NCBI GenBank assembly: GCA_942493375.1
Contig: OW818698.1
Location: forward strand, 2,294,001 to 2,358,000
Source of the DNA: G942493375 sp942493375
GTDB taxonomy: Bacteria; Armatimonadota; UBA5829
Length of the DNA stretch: 64,000 bases
Direction of reading: 5' to 3'
The translations under genes and the position numbers were made by a program. Of this stretch, positions 16,151-25,912 are shown piece by piece; positions within the stretch are counted from its first letter, which is position 1; the number at the start of each line of letters is the position of its first letter. The notes under the pieces are model-generated. The model searched no databases. It was not told the origin of the DNA and was given only the letters and a program-made list of their open reading frames with translations.

Positions 16151-18559
16151 ATGAGAAACCTGCTTTTATCTTTAGCATTGATTGTCCTCACTTGCGCAGC
16201 ATACGCCAGTGAAATATTGTCCATTGATCCGATGAATTACACGAATATCTCTGCTGTCCAGGCTGCCTGGACACCTGTGGATAATTCCGCTCAAGTTCTA
16301 CTGGCTACTGAACGCACACCTGATGGCAAATCAGCCGTTGCCTTTCCGTGCGACATGTCAAAAGTCTCGCAGAGATCGTATTGGGATAAACAGATAGACG
16401 TTAACATGTCCCGATATGGACGAATTGCATTCTGGGTTAAAGCAGTTGGGGATTTATCTGCCTTATCACATAACTCGTTTTATTTTAGTTCCGGTAAAGG
16501 ATGGTACAGTTCCTCATTTGCGATTGATGGAAATAGATGGCAACGGGTAATAATAGATCGAAGCAGGTTCCAGGCAGAAGAAGATCCTGATAGTTGGGCC
16601 AAGCTGAGTGCGATGCGCATGTCTTTCTGGAAAGGACAGGATAAGAAAGTTACTGTATATGTGGGACCGATAGAGGCTTTCACCAGCGATATTGTAATTG
16701 TCCGAAACGCACGTGCAGGGGAAGAAGGTGCTCCATATGCTGAAAGCATGTCAAATGCCCTGGCATCGGCGGGAATTGATTCAATTACTATAGATGATGC
16801 AGATGCAGAAACCGGTGCACTGGAAGGCAAGCGGATTGCTATCTACCCAAACAACCCAATGATCTCTGACAAAGAAATGGATGCACTTGAAGCTTTTGTA
16901 GCTGCCGGAGGGCGCGTAGTTGCCCTGTATTCCATACAAAACCGCCTGGCGGACTTACTAGGAATGGGCGACCTCGGTTATCAAGCCCGCAAATATGAAG
17001 GTCAATTCGCGGAAATTCGCACATTAAATCCGAATGGTAAAGATGCACTGCCCGGAATGCCTGTAAAAATCCATCAGCTTTCCTGGAACATAACTACCGC
17101 AAGTCCGAAATCAAGAAATGCCCGTATATTCTCAAAATGGTATGACATCAATGGAAAAGACACGGGATTGCCGGCAATATTGATCAGTGACACCGGCGTA
17201 TTTGTATCACATGTGATGCTGCATGATGATCCTGCCAACTGGAGCCGCACGTTGCGTGCCTTGCTGGGCAAGTATGATGATTCACTGTGGCCTGAAATCG
17301 CGCGTAATGCATCGGCGAATGCCGGACGTATGATTCCGATATATGATAACTTCGATACAGCATATAAGGGTATTGAATCTCAGGCTAAACGCTTAAAAGT
17401 TGCCTCTGCTCAAAAGGAACTGGTAAAGTCCCGTAAAGCCTTCAATCTGTCAGTATCATTAATGAAGTCTAAGCAGTACCCAAAAGCTCTTGACTGTATA
17501 GAGATCCAAGCAACAGCTTTGGTCAAAGCATATGCCCTCATCCAACCATCGAAAGCTAATGAATTCCGAGCTGTCTGGTGTCACTCGGCATATGGCGTAG
17601 ATGGAATGACTTGGGATGAAGCTATAAAGAAACTCAAGGACAATGGCTTTGCCGCTGTAGTACCTAATATGCTCTGGGGTGGCCAGACTGATTATCCAAG
17701 TAAAGTTCTGCCAGTGAATCCACGAGTGCATAAAGAAGGCGATCAGATTGTCCAGTGTCTTGCAGCCTGCCGTAAATACGGGATTGAAATACACGTGTGG
17801 AAAGTCAACTGGAACCTGGGGAATGCACCACAGGATTTTATAACCCGTATGAAAGCCGAAAAGCGCACGCAGCAATCAGCAGCGGGTGTTATCGAGCCAT
17901 GGCTGTGTCCATCACATCCTGCAAACCAGGCGATGGAACTGGAATCAATGCTGGAGATAGTTAAAAATTATGCTGTGGATGGTATTCACTTTGATTATAT
18001 CCGTTATCCGGACTCTGAACACTGCTACTGTGACGGCTGTCGGGAACGTTTTGAAGCCCTGGTAGGGGTAAGAGTAGAAAGCTGGCCGAAAGACGTATTG
18101 CGATATGGACCTGCTTATGAAGCATATCAACAGTTCCGTCGCGACAATATTACTCGATTGGTCAAAGCAGTTAGTGAAGGCGCGCGCAGCATTAATCCAA
18201 AGATGAAGATATCTGCAGCTGTATTTAGCAACTGGCCTGACTGTCGGGAGTCCGAAGGACAAGACTGGGGTAAATGGATAGAACTGGGCTATCTGGACTT
18301 CGTTTGCCCGATGGATTACACTGATTCCGCAAGTGCATTCAGGACTATGGTTCAAGTTCAGCGTGGAGCTGTAAAAGGAAAAATACCACTCTATCCAGGA
18401 ATTGGCGCATCGGCTCCTGGATTAACTGCAGCGCAAGTCATAGACCAGGTTAAGATTGCACGTGAAGAGAAGGCTAACGGGTTTATAATCTTCAATTACG
18501 ACATCCGAACAGCATCAGATCAGATACCAATGCTCGGGCTGGGAGCAACGCGAAAGTAG
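16151..18559 (+). CDS. Secreted GHL10-type (DUF187) glycoside hydrolase-like protein
   Basis: About 802 residues. A signal peptide (MRNLLLSLALIVLTCAAYAS) follows an ATG with AAAAGGA nine bases upstream. Next come a beta-sandwich likely to bind carbohydrate (about 20-180), an amidotransferase-like alpha/beta segment with IAIYPNN and LEAFVAAGGRVVALYS (about 185-290), and then the GHL10 TIM barrel beginning at EFRAVWCHSAYGVDGMTWDE. The barrel has the family blocks PWLCPSHPANQ and VDGIHFDYIRYPD, whose acidic residues are thought to be catalytic. The family (YngK-like) acts on cell-wall or other polysaccharides, but specificity is unknown. It is divergent from the MATE gene and may belong to the GntR-type regulon. 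Confidence 0.87.
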   Translation: MRNLLLSLALIVLTCAAYASEILSIDPMNYTNISAVQAAWTPVDNSAQVLLATERTPDGKSAVAFPCDMSKVSQRSYWDKQIDVNMSRYGRIAFWVKAVGDLSALSHNSFYFSSGKGWYSSSFAIDGNRWQRVIIDRSRFQAEEDPDSWAKLSAMRMSFWKGQDKKVTVYVGPIEAFTSDIVIVRNARAGEEGAPYAESMSNALASAGIDSITIDDADAETGALEGKRIAIYPNNPMISDKEMDALEAFVAAGGRVVALYSIQNRLADLLGMGDLGYQARKYEGQFAEIRTLNPNGKDALPGMPVKIHQLSWNITTASPKSRNARIFSKWYDINGKDTGLPAILISDTGVFVSHVMLHDDPANWSRTLRALLGKYDDSLWPEIARNASANAGRMIPIYDNFDTAYKGIESQAKRLKVASAQKELVKSRKAFNLSVSLMKSKQYPKALDCIEIQATALVKAYALIQPSKANEFRAVWCHSAYGVDGMTWDEAIKKLKDNGFAAVVPNMLWGGQTDYPSKVLPVNPRVHKEGDQIVQCLAACRKYGIEIHVWKVNWNLGNAPQDFITRMKAEKRTQQSAAGVIEPWLCPSHPANQAMELESMLEIVKNYAVDGIHFDYIRYPDSEHCYCDGCRERFEALVGVRVESWPKDVLRYGPAYEAYQQFRRDNITRLVKAVSEGARSINPKMKISAAVFSNWPDCRESEGQDWGKWIELGYLDFVCPMDYTDSASAFRTMVQVQRGAVKGKIPLYPGIGASAPGLTAAQVIDQVKIAREEKANGFIIFNYDIRTASDQIPMLGLGATRK

Positions 18560-18803
18560 ATTTATGAATATAGCATTGAGCTGCGTATCTTAATTAATTG
18601 GAATAGGAAAAATATCTACATAACAACGGTTTTTCCATGTTTAAAAACATAGCTGTCAAGCACATAATAATGTGAATACGGGGCAATACCGATGTAGTTT
18701 AAAAGTTGAATCAAAACCCCAATATTAATAAACTCAACAAAGGTATTTGGCTCTGAGCGTATAAATTACAATTATCCCATATTGCAAAAGGAGTAATGAC
18801 ATA

Positions 18804-20141
18804 TTGGATGCCGTACTACTCTCCAGAATCCAGTTTGCCTTAACCATTGGGTTTCACTTTATCTTCCCGCCACTCACCATAGGCCTTGCCTGGATAATCG
18901 CATATATGATGACCAGGTATGTGCGAACTGGCGATGAGCTCTACAAAACTATGTCCCGATTTTGGATTAAGCTATTCGGGATCAGCTTTGCTGTAGGTGT
19001 AGCTACTGGAATTACAATGGAGTTCCAGTTTGGTACGAACTGGGCCAATTACTCCCGTTTTGTAGGTGATATTTTCGGTGCCCCTCTTGCGGCTGAGGCA
19101 GTGATTGCCTTCTTCCTGGAATCCACATTTCTTGCGGTGCTGCTGTTTGGGTGGAACAAGGTGTCTCCTAAAGTCCATCTTCTGGCTGCGTATATGGTGG
19201 CTATTGGTGCAACTATTTCCGCATTCTGGATTTTAGTCGCAAACTCCTGGCAGCAGACCCCGGCAGGCTTTCACATTGTCAATGGTCGTGCTGAGCTTAC
19301 GAGTTTTGCCCAGGCTGTGTTCAATCCTTCTACAATGCCACGCTTCCTGCATACAATGGATGGAGCATTGATCACAGGTGCTATGTTTATGATGGGAATC
19401 AGCGCCTGGTTTATATTGAAAAACCGCAACATAACATTCGCGCAGGAATCCCTTAAGGTGTCATTAGTAGTTGCATTGTTAGCTGCAATGCTCCAGGGAC
19501 CTTTGGGGCATTTTCACGCTATTCAAGTTGCACAGACCCAACCTGCAAAGCTCGCAGCGTTTGAGGGACTTTTTGTTACTCAGAAGAACGCTCCTGCAAT
19601 AGTATTCGGTATTCTCGATGCAGAAGCAGGAACGAAATCTTTCTCAATCGAAGTGCCCGGTTTACTCAGTCTGCTGGCTTATGGAGATGTCAACAAGGAA
19701 GTTACAGGACTTGATGCCTTTCCAAGGGATGAGTGGCCGCCACTGAATATGACATTTTACTCTTTCCACTTTATGGTCATTCTGGGAGTCTACTTCATGG
19801 GCCTGACAGTGCTTGGACTCTTCTTATGGTGGAGAAAGATTCTGTTCAAAAACAGGTTCTTTATGTGGCTTGCACTGCTTTCCATCCCGTTGCCGTTTAT
19901 AACAAACGAACTGGGCTGGATTGCTGCAGAGGTTGGACGACAACCCTGGATAGTATACAAACTGCTTAAGACAAAGGATGCAATATCCGTTACCGTTCCT
20001 GCAGAGCAAATCTTGATTACTATCATCCTGTTTGCGATGATATATCTGCTTTTGTTTGTGGCGTGGATGCTGGCATTGCGCAGACAGTTGGATCGTGGGC
20101 CTGAAAATCTGCAGCAGGAATCTGTAAAGGAGGTGAACTAG
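18804..20141 (+). CDS. cydA: Cytochrome bd ubiquinol oxidase subunit I
   Basis: 445 residues with about nine membrane helices. Heme ligands are recognisable: His18 (IGFHFIF), His183 (RFLHTMDG) and Met324 (SFHFMV), aligned with E. coli His19, His186 and Met393. The acidic helix AAEAVIAFFLES supplies the conserved glutamates 98 and 106, and GRQPW is at 378-382. The protein is shorter than E. coli CydA because the quinol-binding loop lacks the long insert. The complex reduces O2 to water with electrons from quinol, giving high-affinity respiration. Start is TTG, with AAGGAG ten bases upstream. The cydB start follows after two bases. cydDC is absent from the window. Confidence 0.97.
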   Translation: MDAVLLSRIQFALTIGFHFIFPPLTIGLAWIIAYMMTRYVRTGDELYKTMSRFWIKLFGISFAVGVATGITMEFQFGTNWANYSRFVGDIFGAPLAAEAVIAFFLESTFLAVLLFGWNKVSPKVHLLAAYMVAIGATISAFWILVANSWQQTPAGFHIVNGRAELTSFAQAVFNPSTMPRFLHTMDGALITGAMFMMGISAWFILKNRNITFAQESLKVSLVVALLAAMLQGPLGHFHAIQVAQTQPAKLAAFEGLFVTQKNAPAIVFGILDAEAGTKSFSIEVPGLLSLLAYGDVNKEVTGLDAFPRDEWPPLNMTFYSFHFMVILGVYFMGLTVLGLFLWWRKILFKNRFFMWLALLSIPLPFITNELGWIAAEVGRQPWIVYKLLKTKDAISVTVPAEQILITIILFAMIYLLLFVAWMLALRRQLDRGPENLQQESVKEVN

Positions 20142-20143
20142 TT

Positions 20144-21160
20144 ATGAGTGCACTTCAAGTAACCTGGTTCGGATTAATCGGCGTACTTCTGGCTGCTTAT
20201 ATCATCATGGACGGTTTCGACCTCGGTGTGGGATTCTGGCATCTTTTTGCTCGTAAGGAATCTGACAAACTGACTATGATGGCTTCGATAGCACCTTACT
20301 GGGATGGTAACGAAGTCTGGCTGCTTTCTGGTGGTGGAGCTGTATTTGCAGCATTCCCAAAGGTTTATGCGACAGTATTCAGCGGGTTTTACCTTGCATT
20401 GATGCTTGTTCTGTTTGCATTGATATTCAGAGCAGTTTCTCTTGAGTTCCGCCATCAATCGGATTCGACTTCATGGAAGCGGTTCTGGGACTATGCGTTT
20501 GGTATAGGGAGCGCTTTACCGGCACTGTTGTTTGGTGTAGCGATGGGGAACATTATTGTGGGGCTTCCGTTGAATGCTGCTGGTGACTATATTGGCACGT
20601 TCTTCAATCTATTGAATCCATATTCACTACTGATCGGAGTTACGGGACTGGCTATGTTTGCATTCCACGGAGCTCTATTTACAATGATCAAAGCCGGGGA
20701 CGACCTTGCTAAAACCGCACTAGGTTGGGCTAAGATCAGTGGGCTCATATATGGTATTCTGCTTTCAGTCAGCACAGTTGTAACAGTAGTAGCATTCCCA
20801 AGAATGATTGCCAACTACACAGAGTATCCTGTTCTATGGTTGCTGCCAGTTGTTATGCTTGCTGCAGCTTGGATGGCGTGGGTGCTTGGAACTACAGGTA
20901 AAATCTGGAAGTCATTCTTAATGTCAGCGGGAGCAATGTTGGCTATAATGGCAACACTAGCTGTGGGAGTGTTCCCAAATTGGGTGCATGCATCTAATGA
21001 TCCTACGCTGAGTCTGACCATCGCCAACGCGTCCAGTTCTCCACTAACTCTTAAGACAATGCTGATACTTGCAATTATCGGAGTTCCGATAGTGTTAGGG
21101 TATACAGCATGGGTACACCAGGTATTCAAAGGAAAAGCTGGAGAAGGGGTTAGCTATTAG
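20144..21160 (+). CDS. cydB: Cytochrome bd ubiquinol oxidase subunit II
   Basis: 338 residues with eight or nine hydrophobic helices. The N-terminal block FGLIGVLLAAYIIMDGFDLG is the CydB signature, followed by APYWDGNEVWLL. The subunit partners CydA in the inner membrane and supports its heme arrangement. The start is preceded by a strong AAAGGAGGTGA site lying inside the end of cydA, so the two subunits are translated from one message. A terminator hairpin follows 27 bases after the stop. The length is slightly short of the E. coli protein but complete. Confidence 0.97.
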   Translation: MSALQVTWFGLIGVLLAAYIIMDGFDLGVGFWHLFARKESDKLTMMASIAPYWDGNEVWLLSGGGAVFAAFPKVYATVFSGFYLALMLVLFALIFRAVSLEFRHQSDSTSWKRFWDYAFGIGSALPALLFGVAMGNIIVGLPLNAAGDYIGTFFNLLNPYSLLIGVTGLAMFAFHGALFTMIKAGDDLAKTALGWAKISGLIYGILLSVSTVVTVVAFPRMIANYTEYPVLWLLPVVMLAAAWMAWVLGTTGKIWKSFLMSAGAMLAIMATLAVGVFPNWVHASNDPTLSLTIANASSSPLTLKTMLILAIIGVPIVLGYTAWVHQVFKGKAGEGVSY

Positions 21161-21187
21161 CTGATTAATCTAAGTTTTAGATGCAAC

Positions 21188-21218
21188 GATAGCCCGGTTC
21201 ACAGACAACCGGGCTATC
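21188..21218. terminator. Terminator hairpin between cydB and the convergent lipoprotein gene
   Basis: GATAGCCCGGTT and its exact complement are separated by seven bases. The following ATTGTATTT is only moderately T-rich. The placement serves cydB and probably the convergent gene as well. Confidence 0.8.
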
Positions 21219-21231
21219 ATTGTATTTAATC

Positions 21232-23841
21232 CTATTTGAGTTTATAGACATACACCTGGTAGGCGTTAAAATCTCTTTTCAAGGAGTTGGATGTTATTTT
21301 CAAAGGTTCTCCAGCATCAAAGCATTCAATCGCAGTATTCAGTGGTAGACCAGAGATATAGATTTCTGCATTACGAACCAGGTGATCACTCTTGTTTGCT
21401 GCCAACAGGTAAAGATATCCGTTGTTTTGCAGCAGGCAGGTTTCAATAGAATCCTGCGCGTTAGTTGTAACAGTTCTAAAGGACGTTGGTGACACCAGGA
21501 CAGGTGAAAGTGTATTCAATTCTTTGGCAATCCGTTTAATATCAGTCCACAACTGGGAACGCATCGGTACGTAATAACATCCGTAGTAAGCAACCCCTCT
21601 TGCACCATTAATAATAGCATCGTAGGCCATGAACCTTGTTTCCAGCCAGGTTGGTCTCTCATACTTGAGGCTGTCAGCATGTATAAAAACACTCAATGAA
21701 TATCGTTGGCTGGAATCGATTCCGGAAGCAAGTTGTGTCCAATCCGCAGTCCCACAGGTCGACATAAAGGTCTTTAACGAATGTGAACCGGTATGATACT
21801 GTTTTACATCCCAGGTAAAAATCGGATCCGCCAGAGTAGGATTCCACTTTTCTGTTTCAGACTTCCAGTTTGATGGGTTAGCGCCATCTGCGGTTTCGAT
21901 ACCGCTGTTGTTTACCATATTCACGCCATCACTTACTCTTGTTAATGCAATATCATCGAAATAGAATGTTCCAGGGCTACATGCACGAAGAATAAAACGG
22001 ACTTTAGTCGCTCCTGCTGGAGGTGCTATGTTGGGAATGCGTAGATTAAACCACTCATTTGCGATCTGAGAACAAAACATATCAGAGCGCAGTATTTGAT
22101 CACCAGCATCAAACCAATTCAATAGGACGCGGTGGGAATCATAAGCGTGGGGATTATCTGAAAGCAGCAAGTGATCCTGCCAGCCATAACCTTGGAGCGC
22201 CATCCATATCGGTTTGGTTTGTACTCCGTGATCTGACGCTATTGCATACTTCTGGCCCATCGAAGGCGACGTGTTTGCGAAAATATCGACATAATCTCCG
22301 ACGCAACTGATTGTCTGGTTGAGAAGGCTTGAATGCCTGTTTCCAGTGGGTACCGGATAGATGTCAGTAGATATGATATCTGCAGCAGTTTTGTATGGAT
22401 TCAAACTTCCACAGAAATCGGCAGGAGCTATCTGACTACCGCGTGGAGCATGGTTCAGCCAAACCAGGTGAGGAGCCTTTGTGTAACTGGGATCACCCCC
22501 GGAAATCATTGCGTTGTAGTTACTTACCAACAGTTTTGGGTCTATAGGAGGATCCCGCCACGCTGCTTCATCAGGTTGAGACCACAGTGCGAGAGCAGGT
22601 GAGTTAGAGACTGCATTTATTATGTTAGTATAACTTGAATCTGCCGTAAGAAAACAGGCAGCTTTGAGACCGGCTTTACTGAGGTCATCAAGCACGAATG
22701 GCTGGGCATCAGGATGGTCCTGGTAGAATGTTATAAAGTTGAATCCTGCGTCCTTAACTTCACCTAACAACCTGGGTATCTCATATAGGCTGGGCTGAAC
22801 TTGAAGGTAAATATTTCTGAAACTATATGTTCCAGGCTTATATGTCCTTGTCATCACATATGCTTTACGGGTACCTTTTGGAGGAGTGATATTAAGTGTG
22901 ACGGTATTATACCATTGATCCGGAAGTGTAGATGAATTGGTAACCGAACCCAGAAATGTATCATTAGCACCAAACCAATGCAGCTCTATTGCGTGGGAAC
23001 CCGCTTCCACGTTAGTGGCTTTAATATTGCACTGCAACTGGTATACAGAATCAGTATCTATCTCCGTTACCATCTGCCGCCAATCCGATACTCCATTGCT
23101 GTTCATTACAATACTTATGCAATTACTGGCGTGATCAAATCTCTGGACTGGAGCGGGATTGCCCTCTGCTTCACCTCTATACCATATAAGGGGATTCTGG
23201 TCAGTTCCTGTGCCATCCGGAGTCTGGCTGCAATTTCCGCTAAACTCAAGTGAAGAGTTTTTCAACAGATTATATGTTGGAAGGTTGTAAAGTCCTATCG
23301 GGAATTTACCGTCGATCAGTGCAACAGTGTTTCCTTGTGGAAGCATAACCGGATCATCAAAATAGTAGGTACCTTTCTTAAATCCACGCATCAGCAATAT
23401 TACTTTGGTTGCTCCAGCAGGCGGAGTAATGTTTTTAATTGTCTTTTCAACCCAGATATTGGCTTTACTGGAACAGACCGATATAGTAGATATCCGGGAA
23501 CCATTTGTATCAAGCCATTGCAGTTCCACTGCGTGTGAACCAGACGCAATGTTTGTAACATAGATATGGATACGGAACCGGTATTTGAATGACGGCATAA
23601 TGCCAGGGATCAATTGTTGCCAATCAGCTATTGCCTTAGCACTGGTTACCACAGTCTGAAGTGAATGCGATGCTGATACATATTTGCTATTGCTTCGAGA
23701 CTGAACAGCCGTTCCAGCGACTACTTTGCTGGTAAACGGCTTCGTACCAGCTTCTATATCGCTGTTGCAGACCATATTAGAAGCAGGTAGCCTGCATGCA
23801 GTTATGATTAGCAAGACTGACAGTATTAACGTTAGCTTCAT
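21232..23841 (-). CDS. Lipoprotein glycoside hydrolase-like protein with nested carbohydrate-binding modules
   Basis: 869 residues. ATG has GAGGA five bases upstream, and the signal peptide ends in a lipobox (LIITAC), so the mature protein is probably lipid-anchored. The order is: beta-sandwich module 1 (to FDDPVMLPQG); first barrel strand (FPIGLYNLP); module 2 (NLLKNSSLEF to IYLQVQP); barrel from EIPRLLGEVKDAGFNF to MALQGYGWQD; a module-like segment in swapped order; barrel end (RPTWLETRFMAYDAI, NGARGVAYYG); and a C-terminal beta domain. The related protein at 39698-41683 has the first barrel junction uninterrupted. LWSQPDE probably supplies the acid residue equivalent to that protein's LWDEPD. 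Substrate unknown. It is convergent with cydB and follows the AraC gene in the same direction. Confidence 0.83.
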   Translation of the reverse strand: MKLTLILSVLLIITACRLPASNMVCNSDIEAGTKPFTSKVVAGTAVQSRSNSKYVSASHSLQTVVTSAKAIADWQQLIPGIMPSFKYRFRIHIYVTNIASGSHAVELQWLDTNGSRISTISVCSSKANIWVEKTIKNITPPAGATKVILLMRGFKKGTYYFDDPVMLPQGNTVALIDGKFPIGLYNLPTYNLLKNSSLEFSGNCSQTPDGTGTDQNPLIWYRGEAEGNPAPVQRFDHASNCISIVMNSNGVSDWRQMVTEIDTDSVYQLQCNIKATNVEAGSHAIELHWFGANDTFLGSVTNSSTLPDQWYNTVTLNITPPKGTRKAYVMTRTYKPGTYSFRNIYLQVQPSLYEIPRLLGEVKDAGFNFITFYQDHPDAQPFVLDDLSKAGLKAACFLTADSSYTNIINAVSNSPALALWSQPDEAAWRDPPIDPKLLVSNYNAMISGGDPSYTKAPHLVWLNHAPRGSQIAPADFCGSLNPYKTAADIISTDIYPVPTGNRHSSLLNQTISCVGDYVDIFANTSPSMGQKYAIASDHGVQTKPIWMALQGYGWQDHLLLSDNPHAYDSHRVLLNWFDAGDQILRSDMFCSQIANEWFNLRIPNIAPPAGATKVRFILRACSPGTFYFDDIALTRVSDGVNMVNNSGIETADGANPSNWKSETEKWNPTLADPIFTWDVKQYHTGSHSLKTFMSTCGTADWTQLASGIDSSQRYSLSVFIHADSLKYERPTWLETRFMAYDAIINGARGVAYYGCYYVPMRSQLWTDIKRIAKELNTLSPVLVSPTSFRTVTTNAQDSIETCLLQNNGYLYLLAANKSDHLVRNAEIYISGLPLNTAIECFDAGEPLKITSNSLKRDFNAYQVYVYKLK

Positions 23842-23921
23842 ATTGATCCTCGTCTGTACACAGTTTAATATATACTGGCACGGATAACCATAGTATGCAA
23901 CTAAATGGTTCCAGCAGAATA

Positions 23922-24800
23922 TTACGGTCTTCCCCCAGCTATCCATTGCTGCAAGGATTTACGGTATTGCAGGGGGCTTACTCCAAAGGCTTGCTTGAAT
24001 ACCTTGCTAAAATGGAATACGTCCGGATACCCTACCTTTTCCCCTACATCGTTAACGTTCATTTCGGTCTGCATTAGGAGCATTTGTGCTTTTTTCATTC
24101 TCAATGACCTTACATGTGCCATAGGAGAGATTCCCATTGTGTTCTTGAAGACATAATGGAAGCGGGTTTCTGAGAGGTTGGCTATATCAGCAAGGTCACT
24201 GCGGGATATTGGTTGGTCTATGTTCTCTTCGATGAACGTTAACACTGGTTTCAAGTTCAAAATGTCGTAAAGACAATCAGAGTTATCCTTAAGTGTGGAA
24301 ACTGAAGTAATCAATCTAAGAAGCCTGCTGCTCAATTCCTGCCTTCGGATTATTTGTGAAATGGTATCAAGCGTGTTTTGATCTGTCGCCATTGCCTCGT
24401 GCAACTGGGCAATCACAACACCTATTTCTACGGCAATATCTCCAGTGGTAATGTATGGCAGTTCATAGAACCTGGTTACATCCAATGAGCCAAAGATGGT
24501 GAAACGGATATGTGCATAATGCACTATTCCTGGCTCGGGCATGGCAACAGTGTGGCGGATTCCACTGGAAACCAAAAGTACCTCATCTGGTCCGGCTTTT
24601 ACTTCTCCTACATTTTCCACTTCACTGATATAATCACCCACAATTGGGCATACTATCACAAGGAACGGCAGCTCTCTCCAATCTGTTGGTGGGTGACAAC
24701 AATTACTGTATCGACTTCCCCCCAGATACTCCCACGCTAACGATTGCTGGAGCACCTGGATTAATGAGTTGTTGGGTTCAGATGCAGATAGATTGGACAT
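23922..24800 (-). CDS. AraC family transcriptional regulator
   Basis: About 292 residues: an N-terminal cupin-like effector domain and a C-terminal double helix-turn-helix. The DNA-binding part runs from ISRSDLADIANLSETRFHYVF through NVNDVGEKVGYPDVFHFSKVFK, closing with the family signature FKQAFGVSPLQYRKS. The frame extends six codons upstream to a TTG, but TATAAT lies there and may be the promoter; I therefore start at ATG 24800, without a clear ribosome site. It faces away from the dehydrogenase operon (24905-27302) and precedes the lipoprotein hydrolase gene. A sugar-responsive activator of either is the natural guess. Confidence 0.9.
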   Translation of the reverse strand: MSNLSASEPNNSLIQVLQQSLAWEYLGGSRYSNCCHPPTDWRELPFLVIVCPIVGDYISEVENVGEVKAGPDEVLLVSSGIRHTVAMPEPGIVHYAHIRFTIFGSLDVTRFYELPYITTGDIAVEIGVVIAQLHEAMATDQNTLDTISQIIRRQELSSRLLRLITSVSTLKDNSDCLYDILNLKPVLTFIEENIDQPISRSDLADIANLSETRFHYVFKNTMGISPMAHVRSLRMKKAQMLLMQTEMNVNDVGEKVGYPDVFHFSKVFKQAFGVSPLQYRKSLQQWIAGGRP

Positions 24801-24904
24801 AACAGTATAATTATACAAAAATGTGGCCGATTATCCATAGCAATATCCGGTGTTATCAATTACAATTGGTGAATGTGTTAAAAACTATGCGACGGAGGAA
24901 TATT

Positions 24905-25900
24905 ATGCCGGGGAACCAGGAATATGGCATCAAGTTTGTAGCTGTTGAACATGCTGAAGTACAACGCATTGATATAGATACTTCACCATTGGAGCCGCAT
25001 GAAGTTGCAGGCCATACTCTGGTCTCACTTGTCAGCAGCGGAACTGAAGTGGTCGGGGTGTATTCCGGTACTCATTATGAAATCAGCGACTCCTCTTTCC
25101 CGATGTCAACTGGCTATGCTTGTGTTTTCGTTGTTGAGAGTGTTGGTAGTGAAGTTGAATCTGTAGTTGCCGGTGATATGGTTTTCTATTGCGGAAGTCA
25201 TCAGAGCTATCAACGGACCAGTGAAGATCAGATAGTGAAAGTACCTAACGGGGTATCTGTAGAAACAGCAGTGTTTACAAGGATGATAAAGATCTCTATG
25301 CCTGCATTTGCGCGTTCGGATATCAGGCCTCCGGAGCAAGTATTGGTAACCGGTCTGGGAGTTGTTGGACTGATGGCAGCACAATTGGGGCAGGCTCTGG
25401 GTTATAGTGTTTTAGCTTGCGACCCGAATGATAATCGTCGTAATACAGCTTTGAAGCACGGAATCAACAATCTATCGCCTACTATACCGCTGCAGAACAC
25501 AGATTATAAAGATAAAGTCGGACTGGGGTTGGATTGCTCGGGGAATGAGCAGGCAGTACTCGACCTGTGCAATATTACCAGAACCTATGGTGAAGTCGTC
25601 CTTGTTGGGGTTCCATGGGTAGCAAAGACATCGATCCTGGCCCAACAGATTACGCACGCCGTGTTCTATAATTATGTAAACTTAAGGTCCGGATGGGAAG
25701 GCTCAATGCCTGACTACCCACATCCACACAGTGCATTAAATCATTTACGTGCAGCAATGCGGTATTTGGCAGAGAAACGTATAACAGTCAATCCTGACAT
25801 ATACCGGCTGACAGCCCCTGATAATCCTCAGCAGCAATATCAGGACTTACTGCACCAGCGAATGGACGAATTGACAGTAATGTTTGACTGGAGAATTTGA
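24905..25900 (+). CDS. MDR-superfamily (alcohol dehydrogenase-like) oxidoreductase
   Basis: 331 residues. The central Rossmann fold begins VLVTGLGVVGLMAAQLGQALG, and the N-terminal GroES-like fold contains LVSSGTEVVGVYSG. The classical catalytic-zinc ligands are not recognisable: the usual Cys position is Ser/Gly and no GHE motif is seen. This points to the SGTE branch of COG1063-type proteins rather than a true zinc alcohol dehydrogenase. The start is ATG with GGAGG close upstream; the frame is open further but without signals. It is the first gene of a tight operon with a Gfo/Idh oxidoreductase (12-base gap) and a cupin protein, suggesting stepwise oxidation or isomerisation of a sugar or cyclitol. 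Confidence 0.87.
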   Translation: MPGNQEYGIKFVAVEHAEVQRIDIDTSPLEPHEVAGHTLVSLVSSGTEVVGVYSGTHYEISDSSFPMSTGYACVFVVESVGSEVESVVAGDMVFYCGSHQSYQRTSEDQIVKVPNGVSVETAVFTRMIKISMPAFARSDIRPPEQVLVTGLGVVGLMAAQLGQALGYSVLACDPNDNRRNTALKHGINNLSPTIPLQNTDYKDKVGLGLDCSGNEQAVLDLCNITRTYGEVVLVGVPWVAKTSILAQQITHAVFYNYVNLRSGWEGSMPDYPHPHSALNHLRAAMRYLAEKRITVNPDIYRLTAPDNPQQQYQDLLHQRMDELTVMFDWRI

Positions 25901-25912
25901 AAGGAGATATCT

